Below, in pieces: positions 1-8,191 of a DNA stretch of 64,000 nt. This DNA comes from UBA7887 sp964408735. GTDB taxonomy: Bacteria > Pseudomonadota > Alphaproteobacteria > UBA7887. The DNA is taken from NCBI GenBank assembly GCA_964408735.1, contig CAYPAX010000011.1, positions 1 to 64,000 of the forward strand, given 5' to 3'. Position 1 is the stretch's first letter. Each line of letters begins with the position of its first letter. Both the position numbers and the translations under genes were made by a program. Under the pieces are notes generated by a model. That model was not told the DNA's origin, searched no databases, and saw nothing but the letters and a program-made list of their open reading frames with translations.

Positions 1-150
1 AATCAGACACAGCGACACGCGTCCAGAGCAGACTTCGTCAACGGGCTGATAGAGCCAGCGGGCATTGGCGGGCACGGCGACGCAATGGCTGTATTTGGCG
101 CCGCTGATTGGCGGTGCGACGGTATCGGGGGAGCTGCGGAGCAAAGACAT
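1..150 (-). CDS. RidA-family protein, N-terminal fragment (runs off left edge)
   Basis: The ATG at 150 follows a purine-rich ribosome site (GGAAAGGGAA). The first ~33 residues contain SGAKYSHCVAVPANARWLY, which resembles the first strand of RidA/YjgF/UK114 enamine deaminases. After WLY the usual SGQ-x-G segment is not visible in this frame, so the last ~17 codons before the edge do not fit the family. Either the protein diverges or there is a frame problem at the edge. It is the most downstream visible gene of a reverse-strand group with the DUF1330 protein and the hydrolase. A second, full RidA lies at 12676-13062. Confidence 0.45.
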   Translation of the reverse strand, partial: MSLLRSSPDTVAPPISGAKYSHCVAVPANARWLYQPVDEVCSGRVSLCLI

Positions 151-170
151 AGGCGATTCCCTTTCCGGCG

Positions 171-578
171 CTAGGCACCCTTGGGCAGGAGTTGGCTCAT
201 CTCGACAAGGCGGCTGTCGGCCAGCGCGGCGGCGCGGATCGGCGCCATGACGCGATAGTCGGGATCGTTGAGCATGGCGATGAACTGGCGCCGCGTCGGG
301 TAGCGCACCAGGATCACGACGTCCCAGTCCTCCGGGCCGACGATGCTGTGCAGGGCACGGCCCATCCAGATCGGCTCGCCGCCATAGCGCGGATGCATCT
401 CCTCGGCAAAGCGCCGGCCATAGACGGCATAAGCGTCGCGGCCGCTGAGCCCGTCGACGCCAAAGCCGTCCGCGGCACGCTCGCGATAGCGCAACAGGTT
501 GAGCATCACAACAGGCTCGTCGAGATCGCCCTCGGCCATTGCGGCGAGCGCTTCGTGGTTCGCGTCTATGCTCGCCAT
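171..578 (-). CDS. DUF1330 family protein
   Basis: A protein of 135 residues with a ferredoxin-like alpha/beta fold typical of DUF1330. Visible marks are the early PVVMLNLLRYRE strand, YAVYGRRFAEEM, the WDVVILVRYPTRRQF strand and a late loop containing NDPDYRVMAPIRAAAL. DUF1330 belongs to the dimeric alpha/beta-barrel superfamily and its biochemical role is not established. The start at 578 (MASIDANHE) lies inside the end of the upstream hydrolase gene, overlapping it by 13 bases, which suggests translational coupling. A longer open frame extends upstream antisense to nothing recognisable and was not used. Confidence 0.8.
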   Translation of the reverse strand: MASIDANHEALAAMAEGDLDEPVVMLNLLRYRERAADGFGVDGLSGRDAYAVYGRRFAEEMHPRYGGEPIWMGRALHSIVGPEDWDVVILVRYPTRRQFIAMLNDPDYRVMAPIRAAALADSRLVEMSQLLPKGA

Positions 579-1609
579 TGTCTCATACCTCCCGCTGGCC
601 AGCCGTCCGGCACCGCTGTCGCCAGCCAGGCCGCCAGGGTTGCGTTGACTTCGGCCGGCTTTTCCTGCGCCATCCAATGGCCGCTCGCCACCACTCGTGT
701 CGTCAGTTCGCGGCAAGTATCGAGCATCGGCTCGGCCAGGCGCGAGGTCATGCATTCGCAAGTGGCGTCGTATTCGCCGGCAACGAAGAGCGTCGGCATC
801 TCCAATACGCCGCCATTCACCGCGCGCTCGGCATAGGCGGCATTGGCGGCGTGGTTCATGTAATACGAGCCGGGTCCGAAGAAGCCGTTGCGACCGAGCG
901 CCGCGGCATAGGCGCACAACTCCGCCTCGCTCAGCACCGCATCGTCGCGCGGCACGTCGGGCGGCTCGGCAGCGCCGCCGAACCAGCCGCCGTCGCGGCG
1001 CACGAAGGCGGTGCGCGACGGTTTCGACATGGCGGCCGGATCGCCGCGGCGAAACAGTGCCTTGATCGCCTTGGCCGGAGCGGCGTCGAAGGGGGCGATG
1101 GCGGTGGCAAAATTCTCTTCGTAGAAACGCATATATTCCCATTGCCCGGCGGGAAATTCGTCCTCCGGGTAGAGCTTTCGGTCGATCAGCGGCAAGAACG
1201 AGTCGAGGCCGCGTTCCAGGCCGCACGGCACACAGAGATTGGCGGCGCCATGGCAACGTTCGGGGAAATGGCTGGCAAGGCTCCAGACGACAGCCGCGCC
1301 CCAGTCGTGCCCGACCCAAACGGCACGCTCGGCGCCAAGCGCATCGAGCAGGCCGATCATATCCCCGACCACCCGCTCCAGTGCGTAGTCTTCGTGGCGC
1401 GCATGAACGCTCGAGCGCCCGTAGCCGCGCATGTCCGGCGCCAGCGCACGAAAGCCAAGCGAACCGAAGCAAGGCAATTGGTGCCGCCAACTGATGGCAA
1501 GCTCGGGCCAACCATGGACAAAGATGATCGGCGGCCCGTCCGAAGGCCCAGCCGCCAAATAGAACGTCTGATGATCGCCCGTGCGGACGACATGTTCCGT
1601 AACAGCCAT
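566..1609 (-). CDS. alpha/beta hydrolase, epoxide hydrolase-like
   Basis: A 347-residue alpha/beta hydrolase. The oxyanion-hole motif HGWPE lies near residue 33 and the nucleophile elbow is GHDWGAA. Asp at the nucleophile position points to epoxide hydrolases or haloacid/haloalkane dehalogenases rather than serine esterases. The late acid is in AGEYDATCE and the catalytic His in SGHWMAQEKP. No signal peptide is visible, so it is probably cytosolic. The ATG at 1609 is preferred because AGGTGG sits 8 bases upstream; a GTG at 1621 in the same frame has no good ribosome site. It is divergent from the sensor kinase at 1696, and the shared upstream region holds the 1650 palindrome. The substrate is unknown. 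Confidence 0.85.
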   Translation of the reverse strand: MAVTEHVVRTGDHQTFYLAAGPSDGPPIIFVHGWPELAISWRHQLPCFGSLGFRALAPDMRGYGRSSVHARHEDYALERVVGDMIGLLDALGAERAVWVGHDWGAAVVWSLASHFPERCHGAANLCVPCGLERGLDSFLPLIDRKLYPEDEFPAGQWEYMRFYEENFATAIAPFDAAPAKAIKALFRRGDPAAMSKPSRTAFVRRDGGWFGGAAEPPDVPRDDAVLSEAELCAYAAALGRNGFFGPGSYYMNHAANAAYAERAVNGGVLEMPTLFVAGEYDATCECMTSRLAEPMLDTCRELTTRVVASGHWMAQEKPAEVNATLAAWLATAVPDGWPAGGMRQWRA

Positions 1610-1649
1610 ATCCGTCACCACCTGCCCCCAATCCGCAGCTTGACTTTAT

Positions 1650-1665
1650 TGGTTCATATGAACCA
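1650..1665. promoter_or_regulatory. perfect 16-bp palindrome, putative operator
   Basis: TGGTTCATATGAACCA is a perfect dyad midway between the divergent hydrolase and sensor-kinase genes. Two imperfect versions (TGGTTCAT followed by a degenerate CA/GCCA half) occur at 4478 and 4509, just upstream of the TonB-dependent receptor. Sharing between the regulator's own promoter and the adjacent transport operon is the usual pattern for an autoregulated two-component system. The response regulator at 3147-4457 is therefore the likely binder. That is inference; no binding data are implied. Confidence 0.6.
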
Positions 1666-1695
1666 GCCTACCGGTGACACGCTACCGAGGCAACA

Positions 1696-3150
1696 ATGAC
1701 CGCCATTCGCTCGCTTCGCAGTTTGCAGCTGATCCACGGCCTGGCGCTGGTGCTGCTTGTGGGCATCACGGGTGTCGCGGGCACGGTGGGGCTGGTGTTG
1801 AGCGAGCGCTGGACCGCTGAGGCCTTGCGTATCGACAGCCTGCTGCGCCTTGCCGAGGAGGCGCGCGGCGATCTTTATCGCCAGACGAAAGAGGTGTTCG
1901 ACTACCACTTTCTTGGCGATCCCGATGCTTCCGACGAGTACCGCGTCTATGGCGAGGCCCTGGCGGCTAAGCTGACCGAACTCGATCGCCTGGCCCGGGA
2001 GCCGGCGGAAAAGACTGTGGTCGCCGGCCTGCTCTCGGCCCAGGCGGCGGCGCGCCTCGATGCCGATGCCATCATGGCGCGCGAGGCCGGCAGTTTCGGC
2101 GAGGCGGAGAAGCTGGCGCTGTTCGACACCGAGCTCGAGGTCGGCAGCCTCGCCGCCGTCGATGCCGCCCTGGACGCAGCGGCTGCCGAGTTCATTAGGG
2201 CGCGCAACGACCTTGCGCGGCGGGTCTCGCGGCTGTCGAACATTGCCCTGATCGTCTTGCTGGTTCCGGTTATCGCCGCGGCAGCGCTGCTGCTGTTCGC
2301 CCAGGGCTTCCTGCAGCGTGCCTTCGTCGCACCCCTGTCCGACCTCTTGCGCGCGCTGGCCGCCTTCGGCGCCGGGCGCCTGGAAAACCCCGTCGAGGAG
2401 CGCGGCGCGGCGGAAATGGTCACCTTGCAACAGGCCATCAACGCCATGACCGAGGAAGTGGCGGATAGCCGCGCGGCCCTGGTGCGCAGCGAGAAGCAGG
2501 CGGCGTTGGGCGCCCTGGTGCCGGTGATCGCGCATAACATCCGCAACCCCCTGGCCAGCATTCGCGCCACCGCGCAGGTGCTCCCCGACGCGCCGGACGA
2601 GGCCGCCAAGAGCAAGGCCACCAAGGACATCATCAGCGCCGTCGACAGGCTCAATGCCTGGCTGACCTCCCTGCTCTCCTATCTCGATCCCGGCGGCGCC
2701 CACCGCAAGGCGGGCAGACTGGCCGACTGCGCCGATACCGCGCTCTCCCTGCTGGCCGCCAAGCTCGGCGAAAAAGGCGTCACGGTGACGCGTCAGGACT
2801 GGGAAGACGGCAGCAAGGTATCGCTGGATGCCAACCTCATGGAACAGGCCATCTACGGCCTGCTCGTCAATGCGGCCGAGGCCTCACCGCAGGGCGGGCG
2901 GCTGGAACTGGCGGCGGGCGGCGACGATGCCACAAGCTGGCTCTCGATCAGCGACCATGGCGGCGGCTTGCCTTTCGCTCCGAGCGCCGACGGCGCCATT
3001 CCCGGCCCCACTACCAAAACATGGGGCAGCGGCCTGGGCATCCCGTTTGCCTACAAGATCTGCGAGCTGCATGACGGCACACTGCGCTTCGACGAGGTCG
3101 AAGGCGGTGGCACCCGCGCCACCATCTCGCTGCCGGCGGTGTCCCCATGA
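1696..3150 (+). CDS. membrane sensor histidine kinase (NtrY/NtrB-like catalytic core)
   Basis: A 484-residue sensor kinase. One membrane helix spans about residues 13-36 and a second about 183-205. Between them is a mostly helical extracytoplasmic domain of ~145 residues rich in Ala, Glu and Leu. A HAMP-like segment follows at ~206-260. The H-box IAHNIRNPLASIR puts the phospho-acceptor at His280, the N-box contains NAAEASPQGG, and the G-boxes are DHGGGLPF and GSGLGIPFAYKICE. The ATG at 1696 follows GAGG. The gene overlaps the response regulator by 4 bases (ATGA). The signal it senses is unknown, but its neighbours suggest the substrate of the downstream receptor or the state of the envelope. 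Confidence 0.9.
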   Translation: MTAIRSLRSLQLIHGLALVLLVGITGVAGTVGLVLSERWTAEALRIDSLLRLAEEARGDLYRQTKEVFDYHFLGDPDASDEYRVYGEALAAKLTELDRLAREPAEKTVVAGLLSAQAAARLDADAIMAREAGSFGEAEKLALFDTELEVGSLAAVDAALDAAAAEFIRARNDLARRVSRLSNIALIVLLVPVIAAAALLLFAQGFLQRAFVAPLSDLLRALAAFGAGRLENPVEERGAAEMVTLQQAINAMTEEVADSRAALVRSEKQAALGALVPVIAHNIRNPLASIRATAQVLPDAPDEAAKSKATKDIISAVDRLNAWLTSLLSYLDPGGAHRKAGRLADCADTALSLLAAKLGEKGVTVTRQDWEDGSKVSLDANLMEQAIYGLLVNAAEASPQGGRLELAAGGDDATSWLSISDHGGGLPFAPSADGAIPGPTTKTWGSGLGIPFAYKICELHDGTLRFDEVEGGGTRATISLPAVSP

Positions 3151-4457
3151 GCGGCGCAGCCATCCTTGTCGTCGATGACGAGATCCCGTTCGCCGAGGCG
3201 GTGGCGATGCGGCTCGGGCGCGACGGCCACACGGCCCATGTCGCCGGCACGCTCGGCGCGGCGCGCGCGCATCTGGCCGGGGCGGAGACCGATCTCGTGC
3301 TGCTCGACATGCGCCTGCCAGACGGCACCGGCCTCGACCTGCTGGGCGAGATAGCCGGCGTGTCGGTGGTCGCTGTGACGGCCTTCGGCGATCTCGACAA
3401 TGCGGTCGAAGCCATGAAGCGCGGCGCGGTCGATTATCTGCGCAAGCCCCTCGACCTCGACGAGCTGGCGCTGGTCGTCGAACGGGTGCTGGAATCCCGC
3501 GAGTTGCGCCGGCGCCTCGACTATTCGGCCGAACGCGAAGCGCATGCCAGCGATGCCACGGCGCTGTTGGGCGAAAGTCCTGCCATGCGCGCGGCCCGCC
3601 ACGAGATCGAGACCATCGCCACGGTTGACCACGACGGCGAGGCCCCCAACCTGCTGCTGCTGGGCGAGACGGGAACCGGCAAGTCGGTCGCGGCGCGTCT
3701 GGTGCACGACCTGGGCCCGCGCGCAGGCCGTCCTTTCGTGCGCATCGATTGTGTCGCCCTGCGCCATCTCGATGCGAACCGCGAGCTGTTCGGCGGCGGC
3801 GGCGGGCCGGGACTTCTCGAAGCGGCAGAGGATGGCAGCCTCTTCCTCGACGAGGTCTGCGAGCTTTCCGACGAGCTGCAGGCCAAGCTGCTGACAGTCT
3901 TGGAAAACCGCTCGTTACGCCATACCAACGACAGTCGCGACGTACCGTTGCGATCCCGTATCATTGCCGCCAGCAACCGCGACTTGGCGGCAGAGGCGCG
4001 CGGCGGGCACTTCCGTGCCGATCTCTATTACCGTTTGGATGTGTTGCATATCCGCTTGCCGGCCTTGCGCGACTGCCCCGGCGATGCGGCCAGGCTGGCC
4101 GAACATTTCATTGCCGAGACCGCGCGGCGCTACGGCCGCGAGGCGCCGAAGCTCTCCAAAGCGGCGGCAGCGGCGCTGGAACGCTACGACTGGCCCGGCA
4201 ATGTGCGCGAGCTTGCCCATGTCATAGAGCGCGCCGTGCTGCTCGACCGCAACGGAAGATTGGAGCCGTCCGCGCTGCCGTTGGCGCAAACCGTGGCAGC
4301 AGAACGGGCCGAGCCCTTGAGCTCTCTCGCCGACACCGAGCGCGGCGCCCTCGAACAGGCACTTGGCGAAGCCGGCGGCAATGTCTCCGCCGCCGCCCGG
4401 GCGCTGGGCATCACGCGCATGACCATGCGCTATCGCATGGGCAAATATGGTCTTTGA
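3147..4457 (+). CDS. NtrC-family response regulator lacking the GAFTGA loop
   Basis: A 436-residue protein with receiver, AAA+ and Fis-type helix-turn-helix domains in order. The phospho-acceptor is Asp54 in LLDMRLPDG, with Lys100 in RKPLD. Walker A GETGTGKS is at 173-180 and Walker B SLFLDEV at 231-237. Where sigma54 activators read ELFG-x4-GAFTGA, this protein has ELFGGGGGPGLLEAAE, so the sigma54-contacting loop is deleted. The arginine-finger region (FRADLYYRLD) is kept. The C-terminus ends in a GGNVSAAARALGITRMTM helix-turn-helix. By analogy with NtrC-family proteins that lack GAFTGA (R. capsulatus NtrC, TyrR), it probably acts at sigma70-type promoters. Likely targets are the TGGTTCAT dyads. 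Confidence 0.9.
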   Translation: MSGAAILVVDDEIPFAEAVAMRLGRDGHTAHVAGTLGAARAHLAGAETDLVLLDMRLPDGTGLDLLGEIAGVSVVAVTAFGDLDNAVEAMKRGAVDYLRKPLDLDELALVVERVLESRELRRRLDYSAEREAHASDATALLGESPAMRAARHEIETIATVDHDGEAPNLLLLGETGTGKSVAARLVHDLGPRAGRPFVRIDCVALRHLDANRELFGGGGGPGLLEAAEDGSLFLDEVCELSDELQAKLLTVLENRSLRHTNDSRDVPLRSRIIAASNRDLAAEARGGHFRADLYYRLDVLHIRLPALRDCPGDAARLAEHFIAETARRYGREAPKLSKAAAAALERYDWPGNVRELAHVIERAVLLDRNGRLEPSALPLAQTVAAERAEPLSSLADTERGALEQALGEAGGNVSAAARALGITRMTMRYRMGKYGL

Positions 4458-4477
4458 CATCCGAACGCAGCCGGTAC

Positions 4478-4493
4478 TGGTTCATATCAGCCA
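4478..4493. promoter_or_regulatory. putative operator, imperfect copy of the TGGTTCAT dyad
   Basis: TGGTTCATATCAGCCA keeps the left half of the palindrome at 1650 exactly and a degenerate right half. It begins 21 bases after the response-regulator stop, in a notably AT-rich 188-bp gap in GC-rich DNA. A third copy starts exactly 31 bp further on, about three helical turns, so both sites would face the same side of the helix. This suits cooperative activator binding. Confidence 0.5.
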
Positions 4494-4508
4494 AAACGCG
4501 GCTCCAAT

Positions 4509-4524
4509 TGGTTCATTTAAGCCA
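4509..4524. promoter_or_regulatory. putative operator upstream of the TonB-dependent receptor
   Basis: TGGTTCATTTAAGCCA, flanked by T and A to give an extended dyad TTGGTT...AAGCCAA. An AT-rich stretch follows, with a possible -10 element TAAAAT at 4556-4561 and no good -35 at 17-bp spacing. That would place this operator's centre roughly 50 bp upstream of transcription start, a usual position for an activator. The promoter call is inference; the repeat itself is directly visible. Confidence 0.5.
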
Positions 4525-4645
4525 ATATATATCCTTTAAGAACAATAAGTTACGATAAAATTTTAACATTATTGTTTGACCACCCCTCCGATCGCCATTA
4601 CACCCATCGGACAATAATGACGATGTATCCTCGGGAGGGATATCC

Positions 4646-7132
4646 ATGCCACTTCGGGCCCACCGGGCGGGCCGGCCGCTTGCCGCCGCCACAGTCTTTC
4701 TTGTCGCCACCACCCCAGCTTGGAGCCAGGACGCCCCTGTGTCCGTGCTGCCGGACATCGAGGTCATCGGCACCACGCCTTTGCTGGGCACGGGCACGCC
4801 GGTCGATAAGGTGCCGGGCAACCCGCAGACCCTCTCCGAGGACGAGATCGAGCGCTACCCCAGCAATCAGCTGATCGACCAGCTGCACAGCCAGCTCAAC
4901 AGCGTCACCGTGGTCGATGTGCAGAACAGCACCTATCAGAAGGACATCCGCTATCGCGGCTTTGCGGCTTCGCCGCTGCTCGGCGAGTCCCAAGGCATAG
5001 CCGTGTTCCAGAACGGCGTGCGCATCAACGAGGCTTTCGGCGACACGGTGCAGTGGGACCTGATTCCGGAGCCGGCCATCCGCAGCATGAACCTGGTCAA
5101 CAACAATCCCGCCTTCGGCCTCAACGCGCTGGGCGGTGCCATCGCCATCGACATGCATGACGGCTTCAGCTTCCAGGGCATGGAGGCCGAGGCCCATGGC
5201 GGCTATTGGGAGCGCTGGGGCACCGAGATGCAGGCCGGCTGGGCCGGCGAGAATTTCGCCGCTTACGTCGCGGCCGACCACCAGAACGACGGCGGCTGGC
5301 GCAACGCATCCAAGTCCGACCTCTCGCGCCTATATGGCGACCTCGCGATGGCCGGCGACGAGTTCCAGATCAACTTCAATTTCACCTACGCCGACACCGA
5401 CCTGATCGGAAACGGCCCGGCGCCAGCGGAAATTCTGGAAGCCAATCGGCGTGCCGTGTTCACCACGCCCGACGTGACGGAGAACGAGATCTTCTTCTTC
5501 CAGGGCAACGGCAGCTACGACATCAACGACACCAGCTCGGTGCAGGCCAACGCCTATTACCGCCGCATCACGCGCTCGACCCTGAACGGCGACGAGATCG
5601 CCGGTGAGGAATGCGATGCCGCCGCCTTGGGCGCCACCTTCGCCGGCGACGGCAATCTGGCCGCCACGGTCGGCAACGGTGCCGCCGTGGCCGCGGCACC
5701 GGGCGACTATCTTTGCGTCGAGGAAGACGACCCGACGCTGTTGATCGACCAGTTCGGCAATGCGGTCGGCGCCCCGGCCACTACCCCTGGCGCCAAGAAT
5801 ACGACCTCGACGCAGACCCTCACATACGGTGGTGCCGTGCAGGGCGTGCTCGAGGATACGCTGCTGGGCATGGACAACACGCTGATATTCGGCACCGCGC
5901 TCGATTTCTCGCAGACCCGCTTCCACAACGAGCAACACGTTGTCTCGATCAACTTGGCACGCGCCATCGTCGATACGGGCTCGCCGATCCTCAATCTTCA
6001 GGGCTATACCGCTGCAGTTGCCGGCGGCTCGCTGGTGGCCGGGCAAGGCACGCCAACGCAGATCAAGAACACCACGGCCAGCCTCGGCATCTACGCCACC
6101 GATACGCTGGACGTCACCGACGACCTCAGCGTCATGTTCGCCGGGCGCTTCAACCGCACCACCAGCGATACCAGCGACGAGTTCGTCTATAACGTGGTGC
6201 GCGCCGGCACCCTGCAAAGCTCGAGCATCTTCAGCCGCTTCAATCCGGCGCTCGGGTTCACCTATGCGGTCGCTCCCCTCGGTGCCACCGTCTATGGCGG
6301 CGCCAGCGAGAACACGCGCGCGCCGACCCCGGCCGAGCTCGGCTGCTCGGACCCGGCCGCGCCGTGTCGCTTCCCCAACGCCTTCCTCTCGGATCCGCCG
6401 CTCAATCAGGTGGTCTCGCGGACCTTCGAGGCGGGCGTGCGCGGCGCCATACCCGGCCTTCCCGACGACCTCGACGTGAACTGGAATTTCAGCCTCTACA
6501 CCACGACCAATTTCGACGACATCCTGTTCGTTTCGGCCGGCACCGGTCTCGGCGCCGGCTTCTTCAAGAACGTCGGCGACACGCGCCGCCGCGGCATCGA
6601 AGCCAGTGCCAACGGGCGCTGGGGCCGGCTCGGCTTTTATGCCAATTACAGCTTCATCGAAGCGACGTTTGAATCCGAGTTCACGGTGGCATCGGCCAAC
6701 CACCCCATGGCGGCATCGCTCGGCGCCGGCCAGAGCATTCCGGTCTCCAAGGGCGACAACATTCCCGGCGTGCCCGACCACACTTTGAACCTCGGCGTCG
6801 ATTATGCCCTCACCGAGGAATGGATCCTGGGCAGCACCATGGTCGCCCGCTCCGGCGTCTACCTGCGTGGCGACGAGGGCAATCTGCTGCCGCGCACCAA
6901 CGGCTATGCGGTGTTCAACGCCCACACCACTTACGCCCTTGGCGACTATGTGGAGCTGTTCGGGCGCATCGAGAACATGTTCGACTTCAATTACGAGACC
7001 TTCGGCGTGCTCGGCGAGGTCGGCAACGAGACACCGGTCTACGAGCTGCCCAACGGCATCACGGACCCGCGCTACCTGTCGCCGGGGCAGCCATTTGCCG
7101 CCTATGTCGGCGTGCGCATTAGGCTCAACTGA
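4646..7132 (+). CDS. TonB-dependent outer-membrane receptor
   Basis: An 828-residue receptor. A signal peptide of about 28 residues ends near PAWSQ-D. A plug domain follows with a DIEVIG TonB-box-like stretch, the IRYRGF plug strand and FGLNALGGAIAID. A long series of alternating beta strands forms the barrel and ends in AAYVGVRIRLN. There is no N-terminal signalling extension, so it does not look like a FecA-type transducer. The ATG at 4646 sits behind GGGAGGG. The stop shares one base with the exbB start, so receptor and energiser form one operon. The ligand cannot be read from sequence: no siderophore, cobalamin or sugar genes are adjacent. Control by the upstream two-component system is likely. 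Confidence 0.9.
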   Translation: MPLRAHRAGRPLAAATVFLVATTPAWSQDAPVSVLPDIEVIGTTPLLGTGTPVDKVPGNPQTLSEDEIERYPSNQLIDQLHSQLNSVTVVDVQNSTYQKDIRYRGFAASPLLGESQGIAVFQNGVRINEAFGDTVQWDLIPEPAIRSMNLVNNNPAFGLNALGGAIAIDMHDGFSFQGMEAEAHGGYWERWGTEMQAGWAGENFAAYVAADHQNDGGWRNASKSDLSRLYGDLAMAGDEFQINFNFTYADTDLIGNGPAPAEILEANRRAVFTTPDVTENEIFFFQGNGSYDINDTSSVQANAYYRRITRSTLNGDEIAGEECDAAALGATFAGDGNLAATVGNGAAVAAAPGDYLCVEEDDPTLLIDQFGNAVGAPATTPGAKNTTSTQTLTYGGAVQGVLEDTLLGMDNTLIFGTALDFSQTRFHNEQHVVSINLARAIVDTGSPILNLQGYTAAVAGGSLVAGQGTPTQIKNTTASLGIYATDTLDVTDDLSVMFAGRFNRTTSDTSDEFVYNVVRAGTLQSSSIFSRFNPALGFTYAVAPLGATVYGGASENTRAPTPAELGCSDPAAPCRFPNAFLSDPPLNQVVSRTFEAGVRGAIPGLPDDLDVNWNFSLYTTTNFDDILFVSAGTGLGAGFFKNVGDTRRRGIEASANGRWGRLGFYANYSFIEATFESEFTVASANHPMAASLGAGQSIPVSKGDNIPGVPDHTLNLGVDYALTEEWILGSTMVARSGVYLRGDEGNLLPRTNGYAVFNAHTTYALGDYVELFGRIENMFDFNYETFGVLGEVGNETPVYELPNGITDPRYLSPGQPFAAYVGVRIRLN

Positions 7133-7776
7133 TGGCCGAGGCCGGCATGTTCGCGAGCGCCTTCGAGATGCTCGCCAAGGGCGGGCCGGTGATGATGGTG
7201 CTGCTTGCCGTCTCGGGCCTGGCAGCCCTCATCATCATCGCCAAGATGCTGCAATTCGCCCGCCTCAGCCTGGGCGACTTGCGCTTCGTCGATCCCGCCA
7301 TGAAAGCGCTTGACGGCAGCGAGCCGAAAGCGGCGATCGCGCTGCTGGCCAAGCGCAAGCACCCTGTGGCACGGGTGATGGAAAGCGCCATCGCCAGCAG
7401 TACCGACTTTCGCCTCGCCGCTGCGGATCGGGATGCGGAGATCAGCCGCGTCGGCAGCGCCCAGATCCGCGGCCTCGAAAGCCACCTGCGCGGCCTCGAA
7501 GTGATCGCCAATCTCAGCCCCCTGCTCGGCCTGCTGGGCACGGTGATGGGCATGATCGGCGCCTTTGCCAAGCTTGAGGACGCCGGCTCCAAGGTCGACC
7601 CGGCGCTGCTTGCCGGCGGCATCTGGGAGGCACTTCTGACCACGGCCTTCGGCCTCGTCATCGCCATCCCGGCGCTGGCCGCCTACTACGTCCTGGAAGG
7701 CCGCGTGGAGAACGTGCGCGCGGCCATGAAAGATGCCGTGACACGCATACTCGGCAGCACGGTGGCAAGGCGCTAG
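7132..7776 (+). CDS. exbB: ExbB/TolQ/MotA-family proton channel subunit
   Basis: A 214-residue inner-membrane protein. The first helix is at ~16-36 (VMMVLLAVSGLAALIIIAK). Two more helices lie at ~120-145, with LSPLLGLLGTVMGMIGAF, and at ~165-190, with TTAFGLVIAIPALAAYY. The LLGLLGTVxGMI and TTAxGLxxAIPA signatures are characteristic of ExbB/TolQ. With ExbD it would use the proton gradient to drive TonB. The start overlaps the receptor stop by one base. No Tol-Pal genes are present, and the pairing with a TonB-type partner favours ExbB over TolQ. Confidence 0.9.
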   Translation: MAEAGMFASAFEMLAKGGPVMMVLLAVSGLAALIIIAKMLQFARLSLGDLRFVDPAMKALDGSEPKAAIALLAKRKHPVARVMESAIASSTDFRLAAADRDAEISRVGSAQIRGLESHLRGLEVIANLSPLLGLLGTVMGMIGAFAKLEDAGSKVDPALLAGGIWEALLTTAFGLVIAIPALAAYYVLEGRVENVRAAMKDAVTRILGSTVARR

Positions 7777-7779
7777 AGC

Positions 7780-8187
7780 ATGGATTTCGGCGAGCAGGAA
7801 CGCGCCAAGCCCCAGCTCAGCATCGCGCCGCTGATCGACGTGGTGTTCCTGCTGCTGGTCTTCTTCATGCTCGCCGGCTCGTTCATCCGCCAGACCGCGC
7901 TCGACCTTGCCATGGGCCAACGCCCCCTGCCCGCCCAGGCGACGGCCGAGAGCGCCGGCCCTCTCTTGGTCAAGGTCGCCGGCGACGGCAACATCACCCT
8001 AAACGGCCTTGTGCTCAGCCTCGATGCGCTGGGCAGCGAGCTGCTTGGACGAGCCGAGGGCGATGCCGAGCGCAAGGTGACCTTGCGGGCCGCCGACGCC
8101 GTGGCGGTGCAGAGCCTGGTCTCGGTGATGGATCGCATCACCGGCGCCGGCTTCCACAATATCCGCCTGGCACCACCGGGCTCGTAG
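7780..8187 (+). CDS. exbD: ExbD-family subunit with intact proton-pathway Asp
   Basis: A 135-residue ExbD/TolR protein: short cytoplasmic N-terminus, one membrane helix and a periplasmic domain. The helix begins IAPLIDVVFLLLVFFML, and the Asp in LIDV matches the essential transmembrane Asp of ExbD (Asp25 in E. coli). The gene starts 3 bases after the exbB stop. A paralogue follows immediately (8192-8611) in which this Asp is Asn, so this copy is probably the one that carries protons. Confidence 0.9.
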   Translation: MDFGEQERAKPQLSIAPLIDVVFLLLVFFMLAGSFIRQTALDLAMGQRPLPAQATAESAGPLLVKVAGDGNITLNGLVLSLDALGSELLGRAEGDAERKVTLRAADAVAVQSLVSVMDRITGAGFHNIRLAPPGS

Positions 8188-8191
8188 GGCG

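Noticed and set aside
853..860. Extra TGGTTCAT half-site inside the hydrolase gene
   Set aside because: It lacks the second half of the dyad and lies within coding sequence; probably chance.
171..1631. Long open frame on the reverse strand covering the hydrolase region, 486 codons
   Set aside because: Only its last 135 codons match a family (DUF1330). The upstream part is out of frame with the clear alpha/beta hydrolase and looks like a GC-rich shadow.
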